Source of the DNA: Gnetum montanum
Taxonomy: Eukaryota; Streptophyta; Gnetopsida; Gnetales; Gnetaceae
DNA: 64,000 bases
Reading direction: 5' to 3'
Assembly (NCBI GenBank): GCA_015680685.1
Contig: MNCI01020452.1
Coordinates: forward strand, 312,420 to 376,419
Positions 10,663-23,328 of this stretch are shown here, piece by piece (the stretch's first letter is position 1; every line of letters begins with the position of its first letter). The notes beneath the pieces are model-generated. The model had not been told where the DNA came from and made no database searches. It worked only from the letters and a program-made list of their open reading frames with translations. Both the position numbers and the translations under genes were made by a program.

Positions 10663-12404
10663 TCACCCTCCATGACTATATTCATTGGGCTGTATGATTG
10701 TTGGAGTGTTAATTAGTGGCCCTGATGAAGTAACATGAGGTGTTGGGTTTGAAGAGAAGGATGCATCACATTGTTGGACTTGTGCTGAGTTGGAGGATGT
10801 AGTGGCCTTGAAATTGTGTTGTCCCTTTCTAGGGTCATTTCTAAAGAAGGGACACCTTCGATGTTGCTGAGGTCTCTCACTGCTATTGGCAATAGTAGCA
10901 CAAGTAACGTTTGGGGGTTGTTGCTGTGGTGCAAACACCTTAGGGATAGTTGGTGGCAATGTAGAAGGAGGGAAAGGATGAGAATGTTGAAAATTAGAAG
11001 AAGTGTAAGGTGCACAAGGTAGTGTTTGTGTTGAGGACATGGGCTGATAGTATTGAGGAGAATGATAATGCGGTGAGATAGAGTATGTTGGCCCAATTGG
11101 AGAAACATGGTATTGGACTAGATAAGCATTTGGATTCAGATGATATGAACGGTGTCTCCAGTTTAGGGGTGGCCTCCCCCACAACTAGGATTGTTGCCAC
11201 TGTGATCGAACATAGTATCTCTATACGAACTTGGGATGTAACGTGCTATCCCAATGCTCATATAAATGTAACAAGATTGGCCCTTGAGGTGATCGTATAG
11301 GCAAATTTTGCATTCATACGTGTGATTGGCAATTGAGCTTCTTTTTTCCTTAATTATTCTTTCCAATAATCTAATGATACTTTGTCCTGCTTCTTGGGTT
11401 GTCAAAACTCTATCTCCAATGATATCGATATATTCTTCACACTTTTTATGTGTTCATTCCAACATCTTATTGATCTTTGCCTCAACTTCCTGTAATGATT
11501 GTTGTACTGGAAAAGATGGTTATTTCCCCTTGTGGTAGGTTGATTTCTCCTTTTCATGATTATGGACCTTTGTTAAGTTGAGATTTTGGTCTCGTTGATG
11601 TTTTTCAACACTCTCCCATCTAGCCATTTCTCCTTCTTCTTTTGCTACCTTCTTAATAAGCTCTTGTAATTGATGGGTTCATAGTTTGTATAGTTGTCCT
11701 TGGGCATACATCCCTAGGGTCTTTCTTGTTTCATCACAAACCCCATCAATGATCTGGTACATTAGCCTTTCTATAGAGAACTCATGGCTTGGACAGTTGT
11801 TTAACAATGCATAATATCTTTCTAAGGCCATGTCCAAGGGTTCATGTTGTGCTTGCTTCCACTCTTGGATTTGTTTTCTCAAGGACAACACTCTTGCATA
11901 GGTTTGATATCTTTCATTAAAGACTTATACCATTGTTGGCCAAAGTTGTATTGAATTTGGTTTTAACGATCTATACCATACTTTTGCTTGGCCAACAAGT
12001 GTCATAGGGAAGAGCTTGAGTTTTTGCCAACTGTTATCAATGTTGTTCCATGCATAGGCATCATAGAAGGCTTGTAAATGTTGATGCAGATCTAAGTCAT
12101 AGCCTCCTGAGAAATTAGGGAAGTTGTTTAAATTGAGCCTGGGTAGACAGCTCTCTTTACGATGCCTACGGGAGATTTGAATAGCCTCTTGTATTTGCAT
12201 TAGGCTTGTAGTGGTCAATAGGCATTCATCATCATTAGGTAAGTTATGCTTTCGTGTGCTGGGATGATGTTGCCTTTGTTTATGTTTATAAGAAACCCCC
12301 ACTTCAGATTGCATACTCCAATCTTCATTGTTAGATAATTCATTGGTTCTCCAATGAATTGCCTCACTAGATGTGGCATTATCATAGTCTTGTAGGAGAG
12401 GCAT
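10663..12404 (-). pseudogene. gag: gag of element F
   Basis: Gag forms the particle shell and binds element RNA. On the minus strand an ATG at 12404 opens a 159-codon frame. It includes the gypsy gag core (LNNFPNFSGGYDLDLHQHLQ, then KLKLFPMTLVGQAKVWYRSL). A second frame, 11891-11679, continues the core (SLRKQIQEWKQAQ, SFEFS-type motif, CDETRKTLGMYAQGQL). Around 11405-11163 is a Cys-rich segment (YECKICLYDHLKGQSCYIY). The C-terminal part (11184-10663) is rich in Pro, Tyr, His and Gln, like the gag tails of A and B. Only a few stops and shifts separate the frames. The N-terminus differs from that of A, B and C. Confidence 0.75.
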
Positions 12405-12526
12405 GATTATGAAACTATGTGTGAATTCGTATGTGACTTTTTGTAATTATTTCTTCTTAAAAGATATATCGTTAATTCCTATATAGTGACCTTGTATGAT
12501 ATAACTAATCTAGATAACTAGCACCG

Positions 12527-12544
12527 TCCCTGGAAACGCTGCCA
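12527..12544 (-). other. Primer binding site of element F (tRNA-Asp type)
   Basis: On the minus strand TGGCAGCGTTTCCAGGGA lies one base from the LTR end. It has four differences from the plant tRNA-Asp complement, two of them transversions. Confidence 0.8.
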
Positions 12545-12545
12545 A

Positions 12546-13408
12546 TGATGAGTGGCGAGGTACCCCTACACTCAATCATATGAATACAAGCATTTCACGC
12601 ATGATCCGATCGAACTCCGTAGATGGGCTAGTTGTGGTATCTAGACAGTTACTCATAGGTCGCAGTTCATTATCTTCCCACGTAGACTAGTATTAGCTTT
12701 GTCACGTATGGTTTAGTCTAGAGTGAGGTGTATGATGTGTTTCTACACTAGTACTACTCCTGAGTATGATGGAAAATAATATTAATTAAACTAGAAGAGA
12801 GAGAGAGAGAGAGAGTCTAAGCTACCTTAAGTGTGATGAGCATCTATTCTTTAATCATCCGTACACATCTTGGACCTCGTGCATGACTACCATTGGGATT
12901 ACCAAGCGTAGATCCTAGGTACACTACTGGGTTACCAAGTAGTCACACTTAAATGCTTGTAATCAAGTCATACTCATTCAACATTTAACAAGAGTTTAGG
13001 GTGAAGAGATATTAACTAAGAAAGTAGTAAATAATAATTAAGTAAATAATTAAACTAAGTGAATGCTGCAATGATGAAGTAATCTTGATCTTTATTTCTA
13101 GTCAAGTGCATGTCCAAGTACATCACACTCGAATAAGGATGTCGTACAATTACAATCACCACACTGCGGGCATGCACTGAGAGGAAAGGGTTGAGAGGAA
13201 CTTAAACTTAAAAACTTACAATAAAATCTAAGAACTAATGCACAAAACCAAGTGTGCCACCTTTTATTTATAGACATTGTGGCCAGTGGTGATATTGTAG
13301 CTGATGCGATATCATGGCTCTAATAACTAGTCCTAATAGACCATATCTTGTATTAAGGCTCTAATAACTGGGCTCCAGTAACTAGGCCTGATAGACCATG
13401 ACTCATCA
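12546..13408 (-). repeat. 5' LTR of element F (863 bp)
   Basis: It runs TGATGAGTGG to CATGACTCATCA in plus coordinates. The minus-strand TATAAATA is at 13265-13272. A perfect TSD (ACATA) follows at 13409. Confidence 0.9.
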
Positions 13409-13413
13409 ACATA

Positions 13414-14541
13414 TGAATATTAATTCTCATCAATCTTAATTAGAAAATTTTAAGACAAAATTTCATAGATATTTGTATGGATTTTATTAATACAATAATA
13501 TTTAATCTAGGTGTAGAAACAAAAACTTGTAGAAACTTGGAGAAAACAAACTTCATTAATGTCCAAGCACTGACAAACCGTCTCCATTCCCATGCAAAAA
13601 CTATAAATACCCAAGGAGGATCCTTACACATAATTAAGCTTTACTTAGTCATTTCTTGGACTTGTGATGTCTAATTTATGTAAAGAGTTCTTCCTCTCTT
13701 GGATAAGTTAATTTACTTCCCTATTTTTGTGTATTTTAAGTCATCTCTTTCACAAATAGACTTTGTCAAAGTGCTAACTTGTTTACATAGCCTAGAACCA
13801 TTTGGTCAATACAAAGTCCAATGTTTGCTCAATGAATAAAGCTTATGGGTTTTTCCTCATTTCTATCATTGATTCCTTAAACCTTTAAAATATTAAAAAC
13901 ATCATAAAACCTTAAAATCCTAAAAAATATTTATTTAGTTTTCATTTTCATAAGTTGCGATAACTCAACCTTACCTAAGGAGGTCACAACTATATGGCAT
14001 GGTGATAGATCATCGAGTTTGTGACTAAGAGTAATTTTATTACATTTTGTGGGAGGTTTTTCACCTATCCCTTTAGGGATTGTGACATGTGTGTGTGTGT
14101 GAGCATTTCCCCTATCTTTAAGTGGGACTGTGATGCATGTGTACTTACTTTCATTTGGTTCTTTATAACCATAAAATACATAAAAATTATAAAACATAAA
14201 ATCATAAGCATTTCCTTCACTCTCTTTTTCTATGTGGTAATATGGAATTGAATTGTATCATATGTATTATAATATATTTTACATTTTTTGAATGCAACAT
14301 ATATTAGTGTTCTTAACAATTCACTCACCATCATCTTCGAAGCCTACAATTGAATCACACCATAATTTGAATGATAAATCCCATGCTCCAAAAACAATGG
14401 GACTTCTATCATAGTAGGATTGAATATTAGGAGCTTCATATTCATTATTTTCTTTTAAAATATCTATTTAAATTTGATGTTTTTATTTTTGGCATATGTA
14501 AGCATGGCTATTGTAATTTATGATGATTGTAGGTAGGTTGG
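13414..14541. other. AT-rich stretch without recognisable gene
   Basis: This continues the sequence interrupted by element F. There is a short TG run near 14085-14101, within an imperfect local duplication of a TTTAGGGATTGTGACATG-like phrase. No coding motif was recognised. Confidence 0.55.
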
Positions 14542-15439
14542 TGATGAGTGGTAGGTATCCCCTATGCCCAATCAAAAAAAATTACAAGCATTCATTAGCA
14601 AGCCAGTCAAAATCTATAGACTTAGTTATCCAAGTGGCCTATATTCCTAAATAGTGAATCATGTTGTTTTAAGATCATTGTTTTATTAACTCATACTTGT
14701 GTGTTGTTAGTATGTATGGTTAAGTATAGGTTAAGGTGCATCATATATATTTTTATAAGTATTTGTTTATATTTTTCTCCTAATAGCTACATAATTAAGT
14801 AAGGGTTCAATAATTAAATATCCAATTGATTACTAGTCTATTAACTATCTTATCATAATGTGGAGTAACTACTTCCACTTGTTGTACACATCTCAAACTA
14901 GGATTAACACTACTGGGTTACCAAGTGGCTATTGTTGGGCATACCAAATATCCACTACGAGGGTTACCAGGCATTGAGACTTTATGCTTAAACTAGTTGT
15001 ACTCATGTGTTCATGAGGAATTATATGAACTAATTAAAACATTAATGTAAAGTGTTTAGAAAGTAAATTGAAGGAAAGTAAAGTTAAGCTAGTTTAAATG
15101 TTGAAATGGATTTAAGAAATTTCAATTTTATTGTTATTGATGCCAATGTGTTTAAGTACATAGGTAGTCAAATTAAACATCATACAATCTCTTAGATTCA
15201 CATTGCGGACACTCAGAGAGAAAATATTTTAACTCTAGGAAAAGAAAACTGCAAGAGTTTGGCTACAACTATGAATTAACATGTCATAAATGTGATGGAT
15301 GCCCATATTTATATAAGTAATAACTATGTCAATGTCAATGTATTTGTGTCAATGCATCCTATCATGCATCAATGGGGATATGTCAATGAGGCTACATCAA
15401 TAGGCATCCATCAACGCAACCTATCTTATTGATGTCTCA
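14542..15439 (-). repeat. Solo gypsy LTR (898 bp)
   Basis: In plus coordinates it starts TGATGAGTGG and ends GATGTCTCA. It shares the R-U5 arrangement of the B/C LTRs, including TATATAAAT on the minus strand at 15307-15315 and ATCAATG words near 15330-15420. No primer site lies on its left and no polypurine tract on its right, so it appears to be a solo LTR left by recombination. No clear TSD was found. Confidence 0.75.
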
Positions 15440-17212
15440 TTAATTGGGTTTTGGTGTTTCAAGATTTTGATTGAAAATCTCATTTTATTACATTTGTATC
15501 TTCCTTGATTTAGATTATCTTCTTCTTAACTCTTTTTAATCAAAAGAAAAAATCTTAGTTATCTAATATATTGATGAGTTTGACCCTCTATTTCTATGTC
15601 TAATTTCAATAAATTGATATGACTCACTATAATATGTATAGCAGGGTATGACACCATGATATATAATTAAAGAAGAAATTTAGGAAGGCATGTCAAACAT
15701 GTGCTAGAATGATTAGTTTTGTGAATTCCAAGTTGGAGCCTTAACACCCTTGTTTGGCAAGAAAAAGGTATCACCTAACTCAAGTACCTTCACAATGACA
15801 GCTATAGAAAATCACGTGTAAACTTCTTGGTAGCAATCTATTTAAGGTTTGATCTCCTCATACATACTTTTTGCTACATTATTATTAGTTCTAAGCCTTC
15901 TTAGTTTGTAATTGTTTGAGTTACCCAAATTATAACATTGACAATGAGGTAAAAAAACAAAAAAACAAAATGCAGCTTGAATTTGCCCAATGACAATGGA
16001 AAAAAAATAAACTATAGTCCACCATGATTTTACTATGCCAAAATTAAAAATATGCAAAGTGCTCACAAGAGTAGGTTATGGCCTTGTGAATAAGAGAAAA
16101 AATAAAGGCTTTTCAAATCTAGAAAGTGGCATGTAATACCATATTCTAATGTTATTGTAAAAAGAAATACCCAATGCTCAAGCGTTCATTGAGATTCTAA
16201 CTCTATTTACTTAAAAAGAAATTTAAAATTATCTAAGGTTGCTTGAGGTTAGCGTGAGAAAAAATTCAAAGTGAAACTGAATTTAAGAAAGACTGTTGGA
16301 AGGTTTTGAATGGGGTTTAAAATGCTCGTAAGTTCATATTTATATTTTCAATCTCTTACCACAACACTTTTTAATGTGTATTTAAATAATGATAAACATT
16401 AAACATGCTACTACAGCATGGGCAAAAAAGCATACAAACTTCCTTAGTATGCATTTATTGCTACTAATAGCACATGTGTATCCTCATGCCCATGTAATTG
16501 AACATGTATACATAATGGAAAAATTTGTGAAAAAATTCTAACTCTTTGTACAAAAAGAAAAATTTAAAAAATTAATATATTTGATCTTTGAAAGCTTTAA
16601 AGCTTAAAATGCAACCTTTATTTTATTATTTCAAATCCATACCACTATTATACTCACCTCATGACCAAATTTGTTTTTTACATTATTTAAATATGTGTTC
16701 TTAGATCCCACCTCTTAACAACATTGCATTAAATACATACTAAAGAAGCTTTTATCCTCTTCCCTATTCCCTGCCTTACCTTAGTAATGATGGCATTGAA
16801 AGAACAAAAAATGGTAAAGCCTAAAACGAAATGAAAGAGGAAAAGAAGAAAATAAAGTATAAAATAGATTAAAATGCTTAAATCAACTGCTAAAGAACTG
16901 GATGAATCGTGCCATGAAGAACACGTTTAAAACACTTATTCCACACTAACTAGTCCACCACTGCAATGATATGTCTCTATGCTAGAGGCCATAATTGAGC
17001 ATAGTCGACCAATAATTGTTGGGTAGTCATTGCATGTGATCCTAGTTTTCCTTTTTTAAAATAATTATTTATGTTTGTTGCTTTGAAATGTGAATGTGAT
17101 GGGGTGGCATTGTCTATACCAGTACTCTGTTTCATTAGTGCTCACATTTTTAATTCCATCATTTTGAACATAAAATAGTGATGGAGATTTATTTAAAATT
17201 ATACTTTCTACC
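15440..17212. other. AT-rich stretch without recognisable gene
   Basis: Only short frames are present on both strands. I recognised no domain, repeat family or RNA gene here. Confidence 0.5.
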
Positions 17213-18470
17213 TAGTTTTGGAATACAAAGTTAGCATTTTCCATTTTATTCCATCTCATCTCACACAATTATGTATAAACGGACATGACATGAGAGGCTA
17301 ATATGATGTGCTTTATCTTCGGTCCACACTAGGATGTGGAAACTCACTTTTGTTTTTGTCTTTCCTTTTTCCCACCTAGTTTTCCATTACCTAGTTTTCT
17401 CTTTCTACTTCATGTATTTTCTTAAGACGTCATAACTATCAATTCAAGGAATCTTTTTTGATTATTTAACATTTATGTTTCTAAAACTAATAGGTCCTAG
17501 TAACATATCTAAATTGATTCAATAATTTGAACTTGCAAAAAGATTAGCAACAAAAACAAAGCTGATAGCAGTCATATATGCCATATAATGAGCTAAACTA
17601 TTGGATAACATCTTTGCTTTTTCAATCAAGTAGTTTCCAAATACAAAGTTTGGAATTTTTTGTTTTATTCCATGTCACACAAATACACATGTATAAATTG
17701 ACATGAATGGTTGTGGAATCTCACTGTAGTTTTTTAGTATTTTCTTTTCTTGCCATTATCTAGTTTTCTCTTCTTTTACTCGTCTTGTCAAAAAAACATT
17801 ACAGCTATCAATTCCTTGAATCTTTTCTATTTTTTTAACATATGTTGGATAACATCTTTGCTTTTTCAATCAAGTAGTTTCTAGATACAAAGTTTGGCAT
17901 TTTTTTGTTTTATTCCATGTCACATGAATACACATGTATAAATTAACATGAAAAACTATGGAATCTCACTATAGTTTTCTAGTCTTCTCTTTTCTCTGCC
18001 TTGTTTCCCATTACCTAGTTTTCTCTTCTTTTTCTCATCTTTTCAAAAAAAAATTATAGCTATCAAATCCTGGAATCTTTTTTAGTTTTTAACATATGTT
18101 GGATAACATCTTTGCTTTTTCAATCAAATAGTTTCCAAATACAAAGTTTGACATTTTTTGTTTTATTCCATGTCACATAAATACACATGTATAAACTAAC
18201 ATGAATGGCTATGGAATCTTGCTGTAGTTTTTTAGTCCTCTCTTTTCTTTGCCTTGTTTGGCATTACCTAGTTTTCACTTCTTTTTCTCTTATCTTTTCT
18301 AAAAAACATTATAGCTATTAGTTCATGGAATCTTTTTTAATTTTTAACATATGTTTCTACCATGAATAGATCCTATTAATGTATCTAAATTACACATTAA
18401 CCTAATCCTTGGTAATATTTTGTATCTTCAAAAGATTAGTAACAAAAACAAAGCTCATTCTAATAATACA
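17213..18470. repeat. Tandem array of about 250-bp units
   Basis: Three clear units lie at 17601-17844, 17845-18098 and 18099-18354, each starting TTGGATAACATCTTTGC. Each contains CAAAGTTTG, TTTTATTCCATGTCACA and TACCTAGTTTTC-like blocks. A diverged fourth unit precedes them from about 17213. The block AAAAGATTAGCAACAAAAAC after that diverged unit (about 17537) recurs after the last clear unit (about 18431), as expected for internal amplification of a longer segment. No ORF spans the units. Confidence 0.85.
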
Positions 18471-19410
18471 TGAATGTTTTTCATCTTTGAAGATGATCCA
18501 AAAAAATTGCAAATAAACAAAATGTTCTTTATAGAGGATAATTCATGTATCCAAGCCCATTTTATTGGAACAAAGTTAGGATGATGATGATAATGTTTTC
18601 TATCTCTAGTGTTTTGCATGTAAATCTTCTTTTATTTTTTTATTTTTTATTTGTTATTTATATGTGTCTCATTTTCCTATCTTTTTAAAAGTTTCTTTGT
18701 AACAAGTTTCCAAGCTTACTCCAAGTTTATTATTACATCAATAATTATCAATATCTCATTTTTGTAGCCATAATAATCTTTCCTGAAACCACCATTGTTG
18801 TTGATATTTTCGAATTATCTCTTGTGAGATCTTACTAATATTTTTATGATTCAAGTAGATTGTTAGGAATTGATATATTAAAAATAAACTTCCACATAGG
18901 TCATCCATTCTAATGCTATTCTAACACAAGGTTACTTAATTAAAAATATGATTAAATTAAGAAAATATTTAGGAAAGATGATGAGAGATATTCATAATTT
19001 TTTTTTAGAAAATTAGAAACCTAAATTTTTGAGATTTATGTTAAAAATATCTATCACATGCCTCTTAAAGATTTCAAGTCTAGAAATGAGAGATTAGTCA
19101 ACAAATTAAAAAGACTCATATTCATTCAAACTAAGCTAGTATACAATCTAAAGGAATGAAATTTTTATGCTAGTATAAAGTAACTATGGTTTGTATTTAT
19201 CATTATACCAAAAGGTAAAGTAGTTTATTATATGCAATTTATTTTGTAGATATTGATTCAATTATATTTTTTTATGTAGTTAACAATTCTAATTTTGTTT
19301 CATTTTAAATTTTCTTAGTTTTAGATTTTTAATAAAAATTGGAGACATCCATGAGGATTTGATGATTTTTTTAGGCCTATGTTGAAAAAATTTCTAAGTG
19401 AAGATTACAC
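18471..19410. other. AT-rich stretch without recognisable gene
   Basis: T- and A-rich, with no frame of interest or repeat family recognised. Confidence 0.5.
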
Positions 19411-19420
19411 CTATGAAGTG

Positions 19421-19490
19421 TTACCCTAGTGGCAAGGGTCTTGGCTTACTAATGCCAAGTCATAGGATTGATTCTACTAGGCAATGAGGT
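19421..19490 (+). repeat. tRNA-derived SINE-like unit 1
   Basis: An A-box-like TTACCCTAGTGGCAAG is followed about 35 bp later by a B-box-like AGGATTGATTCT (19464-19475). It is the leftmost copy of the SINE family clustered at 29.7-31.9 kb. Confidence 0.55.
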
Positions 19491-19500
19491 GTTAGCCTAG
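19483..19500 (+). repeat. SINE-like unit 2, left part (split by element A)
   Basis: AATGAGGTGTTAGCCTAG is the start of a unit whose remainder lies at 29729-29915. Element A inserted in the A box and duplicated CCTAG. Confidence 0.7.
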
Positions 19501-20367
19501 TGATGAGGCATGATTTGACTAGCTATAATATTGGATATCTGAAATCAGATACCTGATGTCAGAGTGCATGACACGATGTCGAATATCCAATATCACAGGG
19601 TATATGTTGCTTATAAATATTGTGCTTGGGCTCACAGTTTTAATAAAATTTTCATAGTTTTTTTCATAGATAGCAAAGCTCTTGTAGTTTGTTTGCTTCA
19701 TAGTTTGAATATTTTCTGAGTGCCCATAGTAGGAGTTTAAGTGTGTATGGATCTTTGTTTGAGCAATAATGTGCCTGAGCATAGCAGTGTGACAGGAATA
19801 AAAATGAATCCTTTTGATTATCCTTGTAGCACTAGGAATAGATTAATGTTTACTTAATGTATTTAATATTCATGCATTCTATGTTCATGCACTTTACTTT
19901 AATAAAATTTCATTAAGCAAGTAATTTCTACTTGTTAATAAACGAAAGCATGACCATTTTGAGCATATGTGTAGCACTTGCTAACCCTAAAACGCTTAAC
20001 GTTTGGTAACCCAACAAGGCTATATGTGTTTAGGATGTGTCTAAGAAAGTAGGTTGGGTACTTATGTTAGGCTAGCTAGGTAGTGGATTAATTACATCCT
20101 AAATTACTCTATCATTCATTATTATTGTAGGTGATTAAACTTACAAAACATAAAATGATAAAAATCATGTGCCTCAATTACCCTTAAATCATATCCTTGA
20201 GCTTCACAAGTGTTGTTGAGAAGACAACAAATGCTCTCAATGCCCATTTCACTTCCTAGAGAATTAGTGTACTAGAGAACTATAGTTCCATAAAATTCAA
20301 CTAGATTGTGTGTGAATGCCTTAATGATTCATATGGTTGGGTGTAGGGGGTACCTTGTTGCTCATCA
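19501..20367 (+). repeat. 5' LTR of element A (867 bp)
   Basis: It starts TGATGAGGCA and ends GCTCATCA. TATAAATA lies at 19612-19619 and an AATAAA signal at 19797-19802, which places the R region between them. The U3 part has repeated GATATC/GATGTC-type words. Confidence 0.9.
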
Positions 20368-20368
20368 T

Positions 20369-20386
20369 TGGTGTCGTTGTCGAGGA
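20369..20386 (+). other. Primer binding site of element A (tRNA-Asp type)
   Basis: TGGTGTCGTTGTCGAGGA lies one base after the LTR. It differs from the plant tRNA-Asp complement by four transitions. Confidence 0.85.
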
Positions 20387-20526
20387 CCTTTTGGTTGTTT
20401 TGTGTGCTATCTAGGATTTAGTGAAAATTATTCAAATTGATGAATGAACCTTAAAGTCATATTACATTTTAAGATTATTACAACAATTTTAAGAAACACA
20501 CTACATTTTTATTTTTCTAACATAAC

Positions 20527-22860
20527 ATGTCTTCTTTTGATAGGAGTGATTCTTCACCCAAGTTTTATGAACTACATATGCTAATGCCTCAACAATACCA
20601 ATTGGTATATGCTCACCTTGATGAGTATGTACCAAATTTCACTTTCATCCTACATCAGGATGAACTATTGCGATGGCATGATATGAAGGGCAACATTGTG
20701 TTGCTACCTGATTGATCTATTCCTACAATGCTCTAACAAATGCTTATATGATGGGGTCTCCAAGGACTTCATGTTGAGTATGTGATGTAGGATTGTGATG
20801 CTAGGGATTATCATCCCACTAAGGCACAATGTCTTAGGGATCATCAGTTAGAATGACATTATGAATCTATGAAGGAGGTCAAAACCAAAACTTGTAGTCC
20901 ATGATTCACAATCTTGGTTTTGATAAGAATGGATTCAATGACAAAGAAGGATTCAAAGAGGCAATTCAAGGTAGGGATGCAAATAAGAAACAAGAAGGTG
21001 ATCATGGTCATGATCACCGAAGAGGTGGTAGTAGGCACTATGATGGTGCTAGTCCTCCTTCCTTTTCATTGTCATCATCATCATCTTCTTCTTCTAGCTC
21101 TAATCAAAATTGCAAGGGGTGCAACCATGATGAAGGTGACTGACAGGATTGAAATGATCGAAGGGACCATCCAACAAGGCAAGACTAGGGATGCAGGCAT
21201 TTAAGAGAGACATGACACCATGAAAAAAGGGATAGTAGAGGGCATTGTAGGCACCAAAATTAAGGCCTCGATGAGCCTTTTCTTGCTACCCAAAGTATGC
21301 TAAACATTACAATGGAAATGAAAGTTCCAATAAGACACATGAAGGATAGTTGGATCAAAAGGCTAGACATGAACAATATTCTTTAGTTCAAAGGGGGATA
21401 TAACTCAAATCCATAGAACCATCTCCAAGCTTTTCAAAGTGCATGTGCCTTACAAAATATAGAGAATGAGTGGTCAAAACTTAAGTTGTTCCCATGGACA
21501 CTCATTAAAGAAGCAAAAAATTGCTATCAATCCTTAGAACTAGAATCTATCAGATTATGAAGTACAATGCTTGAATTGTTCAATGTCAAATATCAAACAT
21601 GCTCCAGAGTATCCAACTTAAGGAAGTAGATCCAAGGATAGAAAAAAAATAACACACAAATCCTTAGATGCTGCCATCAACCAATACTATTCCTTAATGC
21701 ACAAATGTCCTGGCCATGGCTATTTTCAACTGGATAGGAGAACCCTTGGTATCTATGCCCATGGGCAACTATTATAATTAAGTGTCCATTCGATCTAAAG
21801 ATTGATTAAGTAGGTAGCTAAATAGGAAGGTGAATTGAGAAAATGAGAAAGTGTAGAAGAGTATAATCACAATGCTTTCATTCACAAGAGGGAGGTTTGA
21901 TTTTGTGATAGTGAGGAAGAATCAGCACTTGATGAAATGGCAAATAGAAAAACCTTGTTGCTTTAAAAATTTCAATTTGATTCTAAGGCGAAGGTTTATC
22001 AGTTATGAGGCTCCATGGATAGGAGATTTCAAGCTATTCTAAAAATTACTAAAGAGTCTAGAGAACGAGGTAGTGATCATGAGTGTAGGAGGCATAAATA
22101 AATTGAATGTGCCTATCAGAAAGGTGAGGGTACGATTGCTATAATAGAAGAAGTTGTAGAAAGTGAATCAAATGATGATGATGGATGTGATGTTTGCCAA
22201 TATGAAAATCCTAAGGGATGTTGCCCCATAGTGTCATATTTACAAAAATCTAGGGTGTATGCTTTGAATCCAGGACTAACACAAAAGCAAGCATCTAGAA
22301 GATTGCCTTATCCTCAAGGTAATCCTAGGCAGTTTTAGCAACAACAAAAATATTATCCAAGTGGAATTCAACCACAACCATATGAGAAATATCAACAGTG
22401 GCAATAACCACAATCATGGGCACTAGCACCTCCAAGGTAGTAATACCCTAATAGACAACCCAAACCATATGGATATTACATTTAGTAACCCTTGTCTCCA
22501 CGTGACTCCTCTAGTCACATTTCTACTTTCCAATCTTACTACCATCCTTCTGATTATTATTAAACTCATTCTCCACATGAAAGAAAGGATACCACCTCTT
22601 ACCCTTATTCTCCTATTCTTGTACATCTTCCTTCTCCATTTTCAAAGCTACAACCTTCTCCACCTATGCAAGGTGAAATTCCAACTCAACTACAACAATG
22701 CAACACTATTAGGGCTATTAATCTACAACCAATTCATTAACCAAGTGGTTTAGATACTTGATCAAGGACAAGACCTTTATTTCAACTATTTAGTCCACCT
22801 AAGCCCTCAAATACACCTACGATTGACAATCCTATTCCTCCATCTTCCTCTGTATCAAAT
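20527..22860 (+). pseudogene. gag: gag of element A
   Basis: Structural protein of the particle. The ATG at 20527 opens a 62-codon frame with the lineage-specific N-terminal block (VYAHLDEYVPNFTFILHQDE, then LRWHDMKGNIVLLP). A His/Gly/Ser-rich linker follows at 20901-21140. The gag core lies at about 21340-21800 in broken frames (NNIL, FKGGYNSN-like and the YAHGQL motif). A Cys-rich motif lies at 22184-22230 (CDVCQYENPKGCCPI), comparable to a degenerate zinc knuckle. The tail to 22860 is rich in Pro, Tyr and Gln. Many stops and shifts make it non-functional. Limits between domains are approximate. Confidence 0.75.
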
Positions 22861-22887
22861 TCTTTCAAGTTCCCTTCAAACCAAACA

Positions 22888-23328
22888 TTGCCTAGGATCC
22901 ATACTATGATGCTTACTCATGGTGTATTTGATTGCATCCAAGCTGGAAACCTTCCTAGGACATTAGCAAATCTTCGAAGTCCTTTGATCTATTTGCAAAT
23001 TGGTAGGAATGAGCCATGTAAGGCTTTTCTTGATTCTAGTTTTGGTAATAATCTAAGTTCTCATGAGATGTATATTGATTGGAACCTACCTTCTTTAAAG
23101 AAGACCAATATTAGATTAGAATTGGCAAACTATTCTATCACTATTCCATTGGGACTAGTAGAAGACATCGTGACTAATGTTTGTGGATGGTCTTATCCTA
23201 CTAATTTCCTAGTGATTAAGGTGGAAACCTGCAAAGGAGACTTCCCTAGCATCATGAGAAGGACATGGCTAAGCATCATTTATGCAAGAATGGACATAAG
23301 AGATATTTCCCTAGAAATATCCAAATAA
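22888..23328 (+). pseudogene. Retropepsin-like protease region of element A
   Basis: An aspartic protease would process the polyprotein. This 146-codon open frame contains PLIYLQIGRNEPCKAFLD followed by SSFGNNLSSHEMY. In family members this position is normally the D-[LTS]-G-A active site followed by N-[LI]. Here the glycine after the aspartate is lost, so activity is unlikely. Downstream NIRLELANYSITIPLGLVED and FPSIMRRTWLS correspond to the flap and the later ILGRAWLST-type motif. B and C have the same block at 42289-42866 and about 35500-35990. Confidence 0.75.

Larger units (their letters stand above)
6621..13408 (-). mobile_element. Complete non-autonomous gypsy-type element F
   Basis: Two LTRs in the same orientation (6621-7571 and 12546-13408) enclose a 5-kb internal region. 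A perfect 5-bp TSD, ACATA, lies at 6616-6620 and 13409-13413. In minus direction the order is 5' LTR, tRNA-Asp-type primer site, gag (12404 to 10663), a 2.1-kb spacer, an unknown coiled-coil ORF (8521 to 7755), polypurine tract and 3' LTR. No protease, RT, RNase H or integrase motif was found, so it probably needed proteins from relatives such as A or B. Its gag is the least decayed in the window, which suggests later movement. Confidence 0.9.

Noticed and set aside
17601-18354. CRISPR-like array
   Set aside because: Units are about 250 bp, contiguous and without spacer pattern; this is a tandem repeat in plant DNA.
22888-23328. 146-codon open frame as a cellular gene
   Set aside because: It is the retropepsin block of element A; its active-site glycine is lost and it is flanked by gag and RT of the same element.
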